A program made the translations under genes and the position numbers. The notes under the pieces are model-generated. The model had not been told where the DNA came from and searched no databases. It saw only the letters and a program-made list of their open reading frames with translations. 64,000 nucleotides of DNA, taken from Pseudomonadota bacterium (lineage in GTDB: Bacteria; Pseudomonadota; Gammaproteobacteria; Steroidobacterales; Steroidobacteraceae). Shown piece by piece: positions 15,548-24,780 of this stretch. Where the stretch lies: assembly GCA_018241445.1 (NCBI GenBank), contig JAFEDT010000016.1, positions 1 to 64,000 on the forward strand, in the 5' to 3' direction. How positions within the stretch are numbered: position 1 is the stretch's first letter; the number at the start of each line of letters is the position of its first letter.

Positions 15548-18500
15548 ATGAGCAAGCTGATTGTTGCGCGCGGACTGCGGCATGAGGGCGGTTCGCTGTG
15601 GATTCGGGGATGGCTGTGGGCGATGGCGTTGCTGGCCTGCACGCTCGGCGCGATGCCCGGCGTCGCGCAGACGCCGCCGCCGGCCCAGGCTGACACCAGC
15701 GCGGTGCTGCAGGAAGTAGTGGTCACCGGTTCGCGTATCGCGGCGCCGAACCAGGTCAGCACCAGCCCGATCCAGGTCGTCACCGCCAAATCCATCGCGA
15801 CCACCGGCAAGACCGACATCTCCGACCTGATCATGCAGTTGCCGCAGAACTTCAACAACGGCATCGGGCAGGATCTGGGCAACGGCACCAGCGGCCTGAC
15901 CACCGCCGGCGGCGTCGCTACCGCCGACCTGCGCGGCCTGGGACCCAACCGCACCCTGGTGCTGGTGGACGGCCGGCGACTGGGGATTGGCTCGCCCTAT
16001 ACCGCCATCCAGGCGGCGGCGCCGGACCTGGACCAGATTCCTGCCGGGCTGATCGACCGGGTCGACGTGGTGACCGGCGGCGCCTCGGCCACTTACGGCT
16101 CGGACGCCATCGCCGGCGTCATCAACTTCATCCTCAAGAGGAACTTCGAGGGTATCCAGGTCGACGGCCAGTGGAACGTCAACTGGCACGACAATCACAG
16201 CTCGGAGGCGCAGAGCCTGGCGAGCAAGTTCGGCCTCAGCCCACCGACCGGCAGCGTCCACGACGGCCGTCAGAAAAATTTCGACGTGCTCATGGGCACC
16301 AATTTCGCCGACAACAAGGGCAACATCACAGCGTACATGAGCTACCGCCAGGCCGATCCGGTACGCAGCAGCGAGCGTGACTTCGGCGCCTGCCAGATCA
16401 ACCCGATCCTGGACGCCGGCGGCAATGCGGTGGGGCTGCACTGCCACGGCTCGATCAATTCCAACTGGTTCGAGCCGATCACCGGCCCCAATGCCGGCAC
16501 GACCTACAGCGTCAGCGGCAACGGCTTCATACCCTTCGGCAGCGCGCCCACCACCCCGCCGGCGGTATTCAACTCGCAGCCCTACATCTTCATGACCCGC
16601 CAGGACGAGCGCTACAACGCTGCCGTGCTGGCCCACGAGGACCTGTTTGACTCGCTGAAGCCCTACGGCGAGTTCTATTTCATGGACGACCGTACGCACC
16701 AGGAGCCGGCACCGTCGGCACTGTTCCTTGACAGCAATCCCAACGACCCGTTTGGTTCGGGAAACTACCCGGTCAACTGCGACAATCCGTTCCTCAGCGG
16801 TGCGCAGGCCTCGATCATGTGCTCGCCGGCGCAACTCGCCTATGTCGCCGCCAACCCCGGCCAGCCTTGCGCGTACAGCACCGACCCGGTCACGCACGCC
16901 GTTACGTCGCCGAACTGCGTCGACATGCGCATCGGCCGCCGTAACATTGAAGGCGGCGCGCGCCAGTCCGACTACCAGCACATCAACTACCGCGCGGTGT
17001 TCGGCAGCAAGGGCGACTTCGCGGACGCCTGGAGCTATGATGCCTACGGCCAGTACTACTACACCAGCTTCAATACCTCGAACCAGCGCTACCTGAGCTT
17101 CCGGGGCATCGACAACGCCCTGTCGGTCACCGGCACCCGCGCCAACCCCACTTGTATCGGCAATCCGGCGGGCTGTATTCCCTACAACATCTTCGCCGAC
17201 GGCGGGGTGACGCCGGCGCAGGTGCAGTCCCTGTACGAGCTGGGGACCGCGACCGGCTCCTCGACGTTGCGCACTCTGCACGCGGAGGTGACCGGTCAGC
17301 TCGGCAAGTATGGCGTCACCTCGCCCTGGGCGACCGACGGCGTCGCCGTGAACGTCGGCTTCGAGCACCGCAACGAGCACCAGTTCTTCCAGCCGGATGC
17401 CGCCGAACTGAGCGGCGACCTGTCGGGATTTGGCGCCGCCGCGGTGCCGATCGACAACAGCATCTCGGTCAAGGAGGAGTTCGCCGAGTTGCGGGTGCCG
17501 CTGGTGCAGCATAGCCCCTGGGCCCACGAGCTGCTGTTCGACACCGGCTACCGGCGTTCGGACTACAGCACCACCGGGGTGACCAACACCTACAAGTTCG
17601 AGCTGCAGTACGCGCCGATCGCGGACTATCGGCTGCGGGCCTCATATGACAAGGCGGTGCGCGCGCCCAACATCATCGAGCTGTACAATCCGCAGGTGGT
17701 GGTGACGCTCGGCCTGGGCTACGACCCCTGCGCGCCGACGCTGGATGCCAACAACCAGCCGGTGCACGCGCAGTACACGCTCGAGCAATGCGAGCGCATG
17801 GGTGCCACCGCGGCCCAGTACGGCAACGGTTACGGCATCCCGCAGGGCGCGGCATCCCAGCTCTCCGGCCTGCAGGGCGGCAACACACACCTGAAGCCGG
17901 AGACGGCCGAGACCTACACGATCGGCCTCAACTTCGCGCCCAGCCAGATTCCGCACTTCACCGGCAGCATCGACTACTACCACATCGCGCTCAAGGACCA
18001 GATCAACACCATACCGGCAAGCGCGATCTTCCAGGGCTGCGGTGTCAACAACGATCCGTTCTACTGCAGCCAGATCTTCCGCAACCCGGTAACGGGCGGA
18101 TTGAACACTGTCGGTCCCGTGTCCGGTGGCGGTTACGTGATACAGACCGACGTCAACACCGGCGCCCTGCTGATGAGCGGGCTCGACCTGCAGCTTGCTT
18201 ACCGGCACGATCTGCCGGCCGGCTGGGGTGCGATGGCGTTCGAGATGAACGGCGCCTACCTGCAGCACTTCGAGCAGACGCCGATTCCTGGCGGGCACAC
18301 CTTCGATTGCGCCGGCTACTTCGGCATCACCTGCCAGACGCAGGAGTCACGCTGGCGGCACATCGCGCGCGCCACCTGGGAGACACCCTGGGGCGTGGAC
18401 GCATCCGCAACCTGGCGCTATATCGGGCCGGTGTCGGACGACAACAACGCGCCGGACCCGACCCTGCGGTTCGCCAACCCGAACTACGGCGGCGGCTATG

Positions 18501-18721
18501 ACTTCGTCAACGCCAGGATCCCCGCCTACAGCTACCTCGACCTCTCTGGCGAGTGGCATGCGAACAAGATCCTGAGCTTCCGCGCCGGGATCAACAACGT
18601 GCTGGACAAGGATCCGCCGCTGCTGAACGTCGGCCTGTCAGTGCCAGGTCAGGCCAACACCATCGACGTCTACGACATGTTCGGACGGCAGATATTCGTG
18701 GCCTTCAGCGCGAAGTACTGA
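15548..18721 (+). CDS. TonB-dependent outer-membrane receptor
   Basis: 1057 residues. Signal peptide to about residue 42 (GVAQ). The TonB box/plug start LQEVVVTGSRIAAPN is followed by a plug with ADLRGLGPNRTLVLVDGRRL and RVDVVTGGASATYGSDAIAGVINFILKRNFEG, then a long beta barrel ending FGRQIFVAFSAKY with a terminal aromatic. It imports a substrate larger than porins allow, using TonB energy; the substrate is not readable. Several loops contain cysteine pairs (for example QINPIL to LHCHG), probably disulphides. The ATG at 15548 lies 11 codons into a TTG-started frame and has GGGAGAG upstream. Likely regulated by the adjacent LytTR pair. Confidence 0.92.
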   Translation: MSKLIVARGLRHEGGSLWIRGWLWAMALLACTLGAMPGVAQTPPPAQADTSAVLQEVVVTGSRIAAPNQVSTSPIQVVTAKSIATTGKTDISDLIMQLPQNFNNGIGQDLGNGTSGLTTAGGVATADLRGLGPNRTLVLVDGRRLGIGSPYTAIQAAAPDLDQIPAGLIDRVDVVTGGASATYGSDAIAGVINFILKRNFEGIQVDGQWNVNWHDNHSSEAQSLASKFGLSPPTGSVHDGRQKNFDVLMGTNFADNKGNITAYMSYRQADPVRSSERDFGACQINPILDAGGNAVGLHCHGSINSNWFEPITGPNAGTTYSVSGNGFIPFGSAPTTPPAVFNSQPYIFMTRQDERYNAAVLAHEDLFDSLKPYGEFYFMDDRTHQEPAPSALFLDSNPNDPFGSGNYPVNCDNPFLSGAQASIMCSPAQLAYVAANPGQPCAYSTDPVTHAVTSPNCVDMRIGRRNIEGGARQSDYQHINYRAVFGSKGDFADAWSYDAYGQYYYTSFNTSNQRYLSFRGIDNALSVTGTRANPTCIGNPAGCIPYNIFADGGVTPAQVQSLYELGTATGSSTLRTLHAEVTGQLGKYGVTSPWATDGVAVNVGFEHRNEHQFFQPDAAELSGDLSGFGAAAVPIDNSISVKEEFAELRVPLVQHSPWAHELLFDTGYRRSDYSTTGVTNTYKFELQYAPIADYRLRASYDKAVRAPNIIELYNPQVVVTLGLGYDPCAPTLDANNQPVHAQYTLEQCERMGATAAQYGNGYGIPQGAASQLSGLQGGNTHLKPETAETYTIGLNFAPSQIPHFTGSIDYYHIALKDQINTIPASAIFQGCGVNNDPFYCSQIFRNPVTGGLNTVGPVSGGGYVIQTDVNTGALLMSGLDLQLAYRHDLPAGWGAMAFEMNGAYLQHFEQTPIPGGHTFDCAGYFGITCQTQESRWRHIARATWETPWGVDASATWRYIGPVSDDNNAPDPTLRFANPNYGGGYDFVNARIPAYSYLDLSGEWHANKILSFRAGINNVLDKDPPLLNVGLSVPGQANTIDVYDMFGRQIFVAFSAKY

Positions 18722-18728
18722 CCGCAAC

Positions 18729-18756
18729 CCCCTCATGCCCCGGCGGGCACGAGGGG
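18729..18756 (+). terminator. Stem-loop after the TonB receptor
   Basis: CCCCTC-A-TGCCC, loop CGGC, GGGCA-C-GAGGGG: an 11-bp stem with one mismatch, starting 7 bp after the stop. No T-run follows, so it may act as an mRNA 3'-end stabiliser or a weak terminator between the receptor and the next gene. Confidence 0.45.
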
Positions 18757-18780
18757 AGTCCGGCACCGGGAGATCTGCGA

Positions 18781-19479
18781 ATGAGAGTCAAGCCGCCGCG
18801 TGCAGCCGCGCAAGCGGCCGCTATGACAGTGCTGTCCGGCACGCTGTTCGCGCCGCTCGCCACAGCCGGCGCAACCACAGCCCACGCTGCTGCGAAACCC
18901 GGCAGTGCGTCCGCCGCGGCCTCGCAACCCGGTACTACTCCGCCCGTCGTATCAGAACCCGGTACTACACCGTCCACCGCATCAGAACCCACCGCCACGC
19001 ACGACGGCCGGCACGACTTCGACTGGGATATCGGTCGCTGGCGCACCCACCAGCGACGGCTGCTGCATCCGCTCACCGGCTCCTCGACCTGGGTGGAATA
19101 CGAGGGCAGCGACGTGGTGCGGCGCAGCTGGGACGGCGCCAACGCGGGCACGGTCGAGGCCGATGGGCCTGCGGGTCACCTCGAGGTCTTCACGCTGCGT
19201 CTGTACAACCCGCAGACCCGCAAGTGGAGTATCTACTTCGCCAACCCGGGCGTCGGCGAACTCAGCCTGCCGGCGGTCGGCACTTTCCGCGACGGGCGCG
19301 GCGACTTCTACGACCGGGAGCCGTACAACGGCCGCGATATCCTGGTGCGCTTTTCCGTCGCGGATATCACGGCCGACTCGTGCCGCTTCGAGCAGGCCTT
19401 CTCGGCCGACGACGGCAAGACCTGGGAGGTCAATTTCATGGTGACCGAGACGCGGCTCAAGGACGCCCCCGACTCCTAG
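18781..19479 (+). CDS. Exported DUF1579-like protein
   Basis: 232 residues. Signal peptide (about 1-38), then a low-complexity linker with near repeats of SEPGTTP, then a beta-rich domain: HDFDWDIGRWRTHQRRLLHPLTGSSTWVEYEG, LRLYNPQTRKWSIYFAN and KTWEVNFMVTETRL. The domain matches what I know of DUF1579-type proteins (lipocalin-like barrels of unknown ligand). It follows the TonB receptor by 59 bp with an intervening stem-loop and may be a periplasmic partner. The ATG at 18781 has GGGAGA upstream. Confidence 0.65.
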   Translation: MRVKPPRAAAQAAAMTVLSGTLFAPLATAGATTAHAAAKPGSASAAASQPGTTPPVVSEPGTTPSTASEPTATHDGRHDFDWDIGRWRTHQRRLLHPLTGSSTWVEYEGSDVVRRSWDGANAGTVEADGPAGHLEVFTLRLYNPQTRKWSIYFANPGVGELSLPAVGTFRDGRGDFYDREPYNGRDILVRFSVADITADSCRFEQAFSADDGKTWEVNFMVTETRLKDAPDS

Positions 19480-19622
19480 GGAATCCCCCCGGTCCTTGCG
19501 CGCCGGGCTCAGGCACTGGCTGCGGCGGCGGCGGGGGCCTAGACTGGCGGGGTGCCGCGAGCCTCCCGGGCCAGGCATCGAGCCTGCCGGACCTGTAGCG
19601 ACGAAAACCCCGAAAGACCGCC

Positions 19623-20105
19623 ATGCGCCGATTCGTCTTTGCCTTGCTGCTTGCAGTGACCGCGACCGTAACCGCGGCGGCCGCCACTCAGTGGCCTTAC
19701 GACGAGAAGGCGGACGCCGCGGCGGACGTGCAGCACGCCCTGGGCGCGGCGCAGGCGGATCACCTGCCGCTGCTGCTGGTGTTCGGCGCCAACTGGTGCA
19801 AGGACTGCCGCGACCTGGACCACGCCCTCAAGGGCAGCAGCCACGCCCTGATCGACGGCCATTTCCACGTGGTCAAGATCGACGTCGGAAACTTCGACAA
19901 GAACCTCCCGCTCGTACAGAAGTACGACAATCCCATCCAGCGCGGTATTCCGGCGGTGGTGGTGGTCAGCCCCGACAACCGCGTGATCTATTCGACCCGG
20001 GGTGGAGAACTGGCCGACGCACGCCGCATGGGAGACACGGGCATCTACGACTTTCTCGCCGCGAAACTGCCTGGCGCACCCGCGGCGGCCGCAGGCAAGC
20101 CCTAG
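19623..20105 (+). CDS. Periplasmic thioredoxin-family protein
   Basis: 160 residues. Sec signal peptide (about 1-21, ending AAAA). Thioredoxin fold with active site NWCKDC (Cys59, Cys62) and the cis-Pro loop RGIPAVVVVSP. It would reduce or isomerise disulphides in the periplasm. The sequence between (DHALKGSSHALIDGHFHVVKIDVGNFDKN) fits the DUF899/thioredoxin_7-like subgroup often annotated as thioredoxin family protein. It is read on its own between the DUF1579-like and MOSC genes. Confidence 0.85.
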   Translation: MRRFVFALLLAVTATVTAAAATQWPYDEKADAAADVQHALGAAQADHLPLLLVFGANWCKDCRDLDHALKGSSHALIDGHFHVVKIDVGNFDKNLPLVQKYDNPIQRGIPAVVVVSPDNRVIYSTRGGELADARRMGDTGIYDFLAAKLPGAPAAAAGKP

Positions 20106-20150
20106 CCGCCGCAGGACCGGCGGACCGTCGGGCGGCGCGGACCACCAGCA

Positions 20151-20966
20151 GTGACTGCGTCCGTCACCCTCACTGGCCTGTTCATCTATCCCGTCAAGTC
20201 GACCCGCGGGATCCCGCTGGCGCAGGTGCACCTCAGCGCCACGGGCTTCGCCTGGGACAGGCAATGGATGATGGTGGACGACAAGGGCCTGTTCATCAGC
20301 CAGCGCACCCATCCGCAACTCGCGCGCATCGTCCCTGAACTGACACCGCAGTCACTGTTGCTTCGCGCACCGGACCTGGATCCACTGGAAGTCCCGCTGG
20401 ATACCCAGGGCGAAGAGCGGGCGGTACGAGTGTTCAATGATCGCTGCGCCGGCATCGACCAGGGACCACAGGCCGCGGCCTGGCTTGGCAGGGCAGTCGG
20501 GCAGCTCCTGCGCCTGGTCCGCGTCCCGCCGCAATCGCGGCGCATGGCCAACCCGGAGTACGCCGGGCCCGTACCGACTCCGGTGAGTTTTGCCGACGGC
20601 TACCCGATCCTGGTGTGCAACCAGGCCTCACTCGATGACCTGAATGCGCGCATGCCTGCGCCCGTGCCCATGGAACGTTTCCGGCCCAACATCGTCATCG
20701 ACGGGCTCGTGCCGTGGGCCGAGGATCACATCGACACGCTGTCCCTGGAGCACGGCGTAACACTGCGGCTGGTGAAGCCCTGCACCCGCTGCACCATTCC
20801 CTCCATCGACCAGCATACGGGGCTGAAGTCCACCGACCCCGCACCGGTGCTGCGCCAGTTCCGCTTCGACCGCAAGCTGCGCGGCGTGCTGTTCGGAGAG
20901 AACGCCGTCATTGAGGCGCGCGGCGCGGGGCTGATAGAGCGCGGCAGCCGCGTCGGCGTCAGCTGA
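20151..20966 (+). CDS. MOSC-domain protein (molybdenum-cofactor-type sulphur carrier domain)
   Basis: 271 residues from a GTG start. The N-terminal beta barrel (GLFIYPVKSTRGIPLAQVHLSATGFAWDRQWMMVD) and C-terminal MOSC domain with RFRPNIVIDG and the conserved KPCTRCTIPSIDQHTG motif containing the reactive cysteine. Proteins of this type (YcbX/mARC-like) bind molybdenum cofactor and reduce N-hydroxylated bases with partner redox proteins. Size fits YcbX without its C-terminal ferredoxin domain (YcbX is about 370 residues). The start is GTG because no ATG lies closer to the barrel. Confidence 0.85.
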   Translation: MTASVTLTGLFIYPVKSTRGIPLAQVHLSATGFAWDRQWMMVDDKGLFISQRTHPQLARIVPELTPQSLLLRAPDLDPLEVPLDTQGEERAVRVFNDRCAGIDQGPQAAAWLGRAVGQLLRLVRVPPQSRRMANPEYAGPVPTPVSFADGYPILVCNQASLDDLNARMPAPVPMERFRPNIVIDGLVPWAEDHIDTLSLEHGVTLRLVKPCTRCTIPSIDQHTGLKSTDPAPVLRQFRFDRKLRGVLFGENAVIEARGAGLIERGSRVGVS

Positions 20967-21041
20967 ACCGTTCCCCGGCCCAGTCGCGGCCGGTGGTGGC
21001 CGCTTGCAACGATGCCAATCCGGAGTCGTGGCCCTCGTTGA

Positions 21042-22340
21042 TCATTTTCCCGTGACGACCTCGCTGTTGCGAGCCTCGGTCAGATAAGGGAAGCGCTCCA
21101 CCGTGGCGCGCACGTTCTTGATCCGGCGGCCGTGGTCGCCCCACTGCACCTCGACCTCGGTCCCGACCTTGCTGTGCTCGATATCGATGCAGGCCATCGA
21201 CAGCACGGTGCGGTAGTAATAGCTGTAGATCGTGCCGGAGGAATATCCGGCCTGCGCGCCGTTCTTCAGGATGTGATCCGCGTGGCCGAGCATGCCCTTG
21301 GTCCATGGCGGCGTCGTCGGCAGGTCCATGGTTCTGTATTCCTCGCCCGGCTGGAACAGCGAGCGATAGATGTCCACGACGTCGTCCGAATTCCAGCGCA
21401 GCGTGGCGACAGTCCGCCGCGGGTTGGCGAGCTCGGGTTCAAGGGCCTTGCGCCCCAGGAAGTCGTGATTCAGCCGGACCGTGCTGCCCCAGCCCACCTC
21501 CACTGGGTTGCGGTAGCGCGCTCGCATGTTGGCGGGGTCAACGCTGCCGGAAATCAGGATGGGCGGGTAGTTGCCTCCCATGAAGTCCATGAAGCCCGGC
21601 TCCTCGGGCATTGCGCCCAGGAAAGTCCAGAACGACTGGGGAAACCCGCCTTCGACGTGGTTGACCAGGTAAGTACGCCAGCCCAGGCGCTCGATACCCA
21701 ACCCCTGGCCCGCCTTGACTACAGAGTCATAGACGGCGGCACCGTCCTCGATGGGCCCACGGACCTCATAGGCAAGGTTGCCTGACATTCCGATCCGGCC
21801 AATCTCGACATCCAGTCCGGCGATCCTGGCCTTCCTGAAGCGCAAGAATCCGATATCAGACAGGCTCTCGTCGCAGGCCCTCTCCAGGGTCTTGATTGAG
21901 GTTGGGCCGGCGACCTGGAACAGGTAGCACCGCGGCAGGCTGAACTCGACCCTCATCCGGGAAGTGCTCGCCTTGAACAGCGGCCACGGCCCGCCCGCGT
22001 AGAAGCGTACGTCGTCCTCACCATTGCGCTGCAGGATGCCGTGGCTGGCAATGAGCCCGTCCTCCCGGCACATGACCGCGTGCTTCATCGTACCGACCGA
22101 AAACTTCTCGAAGTTGTTGACACAGATCGACTCGAAGAACTTCAGGACATCCGGGCCCCTGAAATTCATCTGGTTATCCGACAGTCCGCCGTGGATGTAG
22201 CAACCCTGCTTCCAGGACATGCTTTCCGGCTTCCAGCCCGAGAACTCCCAGGCCCACAGCCGGTTCATCATCACCATGTAGCTCGAGGGCTCGTCGTAGA
22301 ACGGCAGGCCCCGCAGGTCCGGAAGCAGTGGCATATTCAT
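21042..22340 (-). CDS. Tetrahydrofolate-dependent aromatic O-demethylase / GcvT-family protein (LigM/DesA/DmdA-like)
   Basis: 432 residues, full length for the family (about 460-470 in LigM). The glycine-cleavage T fold shows GTMKHAVMCREDGLIASHGILQR, GMSGNLAYEVRGP, WRTYLVNHVEGGFP and RMDxxxRF-type C-terminal features (VEVQWGDHGRRIKNVRATVERFPY). LigM and DesA move the methyl group of vanillate, 3-O-methylgallate or syringate to tetrahydrofolate. With a protocatechuate 4,5-cleavage operon nearby, an aromatic methyl ether is the likely substrate; DMSP or glycine-type substrates cannot be excluded. Divergent from an SDR gene, with a 17-bp element pointing at each gene between them. Confidence 0.75.
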   Translation of the reverse strand: MNMPLLPDLRGLPFYDEPSSYMVMMNRLWAWEFSGWKPESMSWKQGCYIHGGLSDNQMNFRGPDVLKFFESICVNNFEKFSVGTMKHAVMCREDGLIASHGILQRNGEDDVRFYAGGPWPLFKASTSRMRVEFSLPRCYLFQVAGPTSIKTLERACDESLSDIGFLRFRKARIAGLDVEIGRIGMSGNLAYEVRGPIEDGAAVYDSVVKAGQGLGIERLGWRTYLVNHVEGGFPQSFWTFLGAMPEEPGFMDFMGGNYPPILISGSVDPANMRARYRNPVEVGWGSTVRLNHDFLGRKALEPELANPRRTVATLRWNSDDVVDIYRSLFQPGEEYRTMDLPTTPPWTKGMLGHADHILKNGAQAGYSSGTIYSYYYRTVLSMACIDIEHSKVGTEVEVQWGDHGRRIKNVRATVERFPYLTEARNSEVVTGK

Positions 22341-22424
22341 CGTGTGCGTCCCCTGTTTTGGAGCGGTCGGTATGGCAGCGGCCGGCAGGTCTCGGATTGT
22401 CGATCCGCACCCCGCTCAGGTACA

Positions 22425-22441
22425 CCCCACTTTTCGATAGG
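22425..22441 (+). promoter_or_regulatory. 17-bp shared element (copy 1), toward the SDR gene
   Basis: CCCCACTTTTCGATAGG. One of six copies of CCYNACTTTTCGGYAGG in intergenic DNA of this catabolic region. It points at the SDR gene starting at 22584. A possible -10 (TACGAT) lies 17 bp downstream. Confidence 0.55.
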
Positions 22442-22490
22442 CGCGCGGCGGCCGTCGATACGATGGACATCCGGGTCAGCCATCTCCCGT

Positions 22491-22507
22491 CCCTACGAAA
22501 AGAAAGG
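22491..22507 (-). promoter_or_regulatory. 17-bp shared element (copy 2), toward the O-demethylase gene
   Basis: Read on the reverse strand, CCTTTCTTTTCGTAGGG: core CTTTTCG and both outer CC/GG ends agree with the other copies, the inner flanks less well. It points at the LigM-like gene starting at 22340. With copy 1 it gives each gene of the divergent pair its own element. Confidence 0.42.
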
Positions 22508-22583
22508 ATCGATTGGCCGTAGGGCCGCATAGGCTGCGCAATCCTGGCCTGGCGGTGCGCCAGCGGGACCACGGGAGGGCGCG

Positions 22584-23315
22584 ATGCGGTTCAACGGCAA
22601 GCAGGTGGTCATCTGGGGTGGCAACAGTGGCATCGGCCTCGCGGCCGCGGTCGAATTCCGCAAGGAGGGCGCCCGGGTCCTCATCATTGGCCGAAATGCC
22701 GATACGCTCGCCAGCGCCGTAAGGCAGGTCGGACCCGACACGGTGGGCATCCGCGCCGACATCAGCGACCTGGATGCGCTCGAATCCGTGTATGGACAGG
22801 TACGGCAGGCCCTGGGCCGGATCGACGTGTTGTTCGTGAACTCCGGTATCGGCGGCAGCATCCCGTTTCGGGAGATGACTACGAAGGCCTGGGACGAGAT
22901 GTTCAACGTCAACCTGCGCGGGCCATACTTTGCGGTTCAGCGGGCGCTGCCCCTCATGCAGCGCGGATCCTCGATAGTGTTGACGTCCTCAATCGGGCAC
23001 TTCCGCGGGCTTCCCGGCAATTCGCACTACGCCGCGGCCAAGGCGGGCATACGTTCACTGGCGCGAAACATTGGCGTCGAGCTCGTGGGGGAGGGGATCC
23101 GTGTCAATTGCCTCAGCCCCGGTCCGATAGACACGCCGCTGCTCGGGCGCTCCGGCATGGAGGCGCTGCGTGAGCCCGTGCGCGAGTTGAATCCGATGAA
23201 GCGCTGGGGCGATCCTGCCGAGGCCGCGCGCGCCGCGCTGTTCCTCGCCTCGCAGGACGCCTCCTTCATCACGGGGGTCGACCTGGTGGTCGACGGCGGA
23301 ATGTGCAGCTTCTAG
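22584..23315 (+). CDS. Short-chain dehydrogenase/reductase
   Basis: 243 residues. Rossmann start VVIWGGNSGIGLAAA (TGxxxGIG variant with GGN), NAG-equivalent NSGIGG, Ser of LTSSIGHFRG and catalytic SHYAAAKAG (Tyr-x-x-x-Lys), C-terminal PMKRWGDPAEAARAALFLAS and ITGVDLVVDGGMCSF. It uses NAD(P) to oxidise or reduce an alcohol/carbonyl, probably of an aromatic intermediate given its pairing with the O-demethylase. The NAG motif is altered to NSG, as in some SDRs. The first ATG after the ribosome site GGGAGG is used. Confidence 0.88.
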   Translation: MRFNGKQVVIWGGNSGIGLAAAVEFRKEGARVLIIGRNADTLASAVRQVGPDTVGIRADISDLDALESVYGQVRQALGRIDVLFVNSGIGGSIPFREMTTKAWDEMFNVNLRGPYFAVQRALPLMQRGSSIVLTSSIGHFRGLPGNSHYAAAKAGIRSLARNIGVELVGEGIRVNCLSPGPIDTPLLGRSGMEALREPVRELNPMKRWGDPAEAARAALFLASQDASFITGVDLVVDGGMCSF

Positions 23316-23316
23316 G

Positions 23317-24525
23317 TCAGGCGGGCGAAGGAGCGCGCGGATTGCGCATCCGCAGGACCTGGACCAGCCCGATGACCGCCCAGATGCACATCACGACGGC
23401 CATTGCCCGGCCCGAGCTGTCGCGCGCAGCGCCCACTGCTGCGCTGCCGATCGTCCCGAAGGCGAACATCAGCACACCGATCAGGGCGGAGGCCGTGCCG
23501 GCATGTTGGCCTGCCGACACCATGCTTATCGCCAAAGCATTGGGCAGGATGAATCCAAGCGCGGCGATATTGATGAGCAAAGCCGCCGCAATGCCATTGA
23601 CCGCGCCGGCGCCCGTGGCCGCGGCGGCGAAGACGAGCAGGCCGCCCACCAGCGAAGCCGGCACGGCGACCGACAGCAACTGTGCCGGGGTAAACCACCG
23701 CAGCAGCCAGCCGTTGATCTGTGAACACACAGCCATGCTCAGGGCAATGGCGGCCATGTAGGCACCGCAAGCCGCGGGGGTCAGGCTGTAGCGTTCGATG
23801 AGCGTCGATGGCGCGCCGGTATTGTAGGCAAACTGCGCCGCCCCGGCGCAGGCCCCGATGATCGCCGGGCCGCTGAAGGCGGGCATGCGCAGCAGCGCCA
23901 GGTAGGATTTGAGCACGTGACCGAAGCCGGCCCGGGAGCGCTTTTGCACGGGCAGCGTTTCCGGCGTGGCGATCAGGACAAAGGCCGCGCACGCTGCGCC
24001 GAATACGGCCATGAGCACGAAAACCGCCCGCCAGCCGTGTGACGCAAGCAATTGGCCGCCTATCAGCGGCGCAACCACGGTCGAGACGCCGGTCGCCATG
24101 ACCGCGGTGGAATACACGCGCGCCACGGCGCGCCCTTCGAACGCGTCTGTCACCAGGGACCGGGCCATGACCACTGCAACGCCCAGCCCCAGCGCCTGCA
24201 CAAACCTGGCGGCTGCCATGACCTGGAGATCGGGCGACATTGCACAAGCCACGGCGGCACCACTGAAGACCGCCAGGCTTGCGAGCAGGGGAATCCTGCG
24301 TCCATAGGCGTCGGCGACCGCCCCTATGAGCAGTTGACCCACCGCCATTCCCAGGAGTACTGCCGTCAGCGTCAGCTCGACGCGCTGCGCGCCCGTCCCG
24401 ATCGCCTGCTGGATGGCGGGTAGTGTGGGAAGCGACAGGTCGACTGTCATGGGGCCGAGGGCAAACAACAGACAGGTAAGCAGTACCAGGGCAGTGCCGC
24501 CAGGGATCTTCCGGGATTGGGTCAT
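23317..24525 (-). CDS. Bcr/CflA-type MFS drug or metabolite exporter
   Basis: 402 residues with twelve predicted membrane helices. Family marks: LGPMTVDLSLPTLPAIQQ in helix 1, the motif A segment GAVADAYGRRIPLL between helices 2 and 3, and ARFVQALGLGVAVVMARSLVTD in helix 4. Bcr/CflA proteins export drugs or small metabolites by proton antiport from the inner membrane. In this setting it may remove toxic phenolics or overflow intermediates; that is inference. Its 3' end directly abuts the SDR gene stop (2-bp gap, convergent). Confidence 0.87.
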   Translation of the reverse strand: MTQSRKIPGGTALVLLTCLLFALGPMTVDLSLPTLPAIQQAIGTGAQRVELTLTAVLLGMAVGQLLIGAVADAYGRRIPLLASLAVFSGAAVACAMSPDLQVMAAARFVQALGLGVAVVMARSLVTDAFEGRAVARVYSTAVMATGVSTVVAPLIGGQLLASHGWRAVFVLMAVFGAACAAFVLIATPETLPVQKRSRAGFGHVLKSYLALLRMPAFSGPAIIGACAGAAQFAYNTGAPSTLIERYSLTPAACGAYMAAIALSMAVCSQINGWLLRWFTPAQLLSVAVPASLVGGLLVFAAAATGAGAVNGIAAALLINIAALGFILPNALAISMVSAGQHAGTASALIGVLMFAFGTIGSAAVGAARDSSGRAMAVVMCIWAVIGLVQVLRMRNPRAPSPA

Positions 24526-24703
24526 GTAGGGCGCTTTTCGGATCTGGCTGTTGACGTCAAGACTTCAAGACTGATCGCACGGGCATCGCTGGGCCGCAGG
24601 CGGTAGGGCGGCGCCCTGCGGCGGCTCCCGGCACCATAGGACACCGTGAAGCGTTCGCCCCCTATCCAAAGGGCAGGGCCGCCGGCGATCGTCACTATTG
24701 TAC

Positions 24704-24739
24704 TTGCGCTCCATTACGAAGTGAATACAATCGTATTCA
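24704..24739 (+). promoter_or_regulatory. Promoter with palindromic operator TGAATAC-AATC-GTATTCA
   Basis: Likely -35 TTGCGC (24704-24709), 16-bp spacer, -10 TACAAT (24726-24731). A perfect 7-bp inverted repeat with 4-bp spacer (24722-24739) covers the -10, which fits a repressor site. The same ATAC-N4-GTAT form recurs at 45415 and 52375. The TetR gene at 27264 in this operon is a likely repressor. Confidence 0.65.
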
Positions 24740-24780
24740 TCGCGGCGCCCGTTGCGGGCGCGGCCAAACGGGGGGTTGCA

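Noticed and set aside
15407-17527. 706-codon open frame on the minus strand
   Set aside because: Fully antisense to the TonB receptor; Val/Arg/Gly-rich with no recognisable family.
24534-24540. CTTTTCG core before the MFS gene
   Set aside because: The outer CC and AGG parts of the 17-bp element do not match, so it was not counted as a copy.
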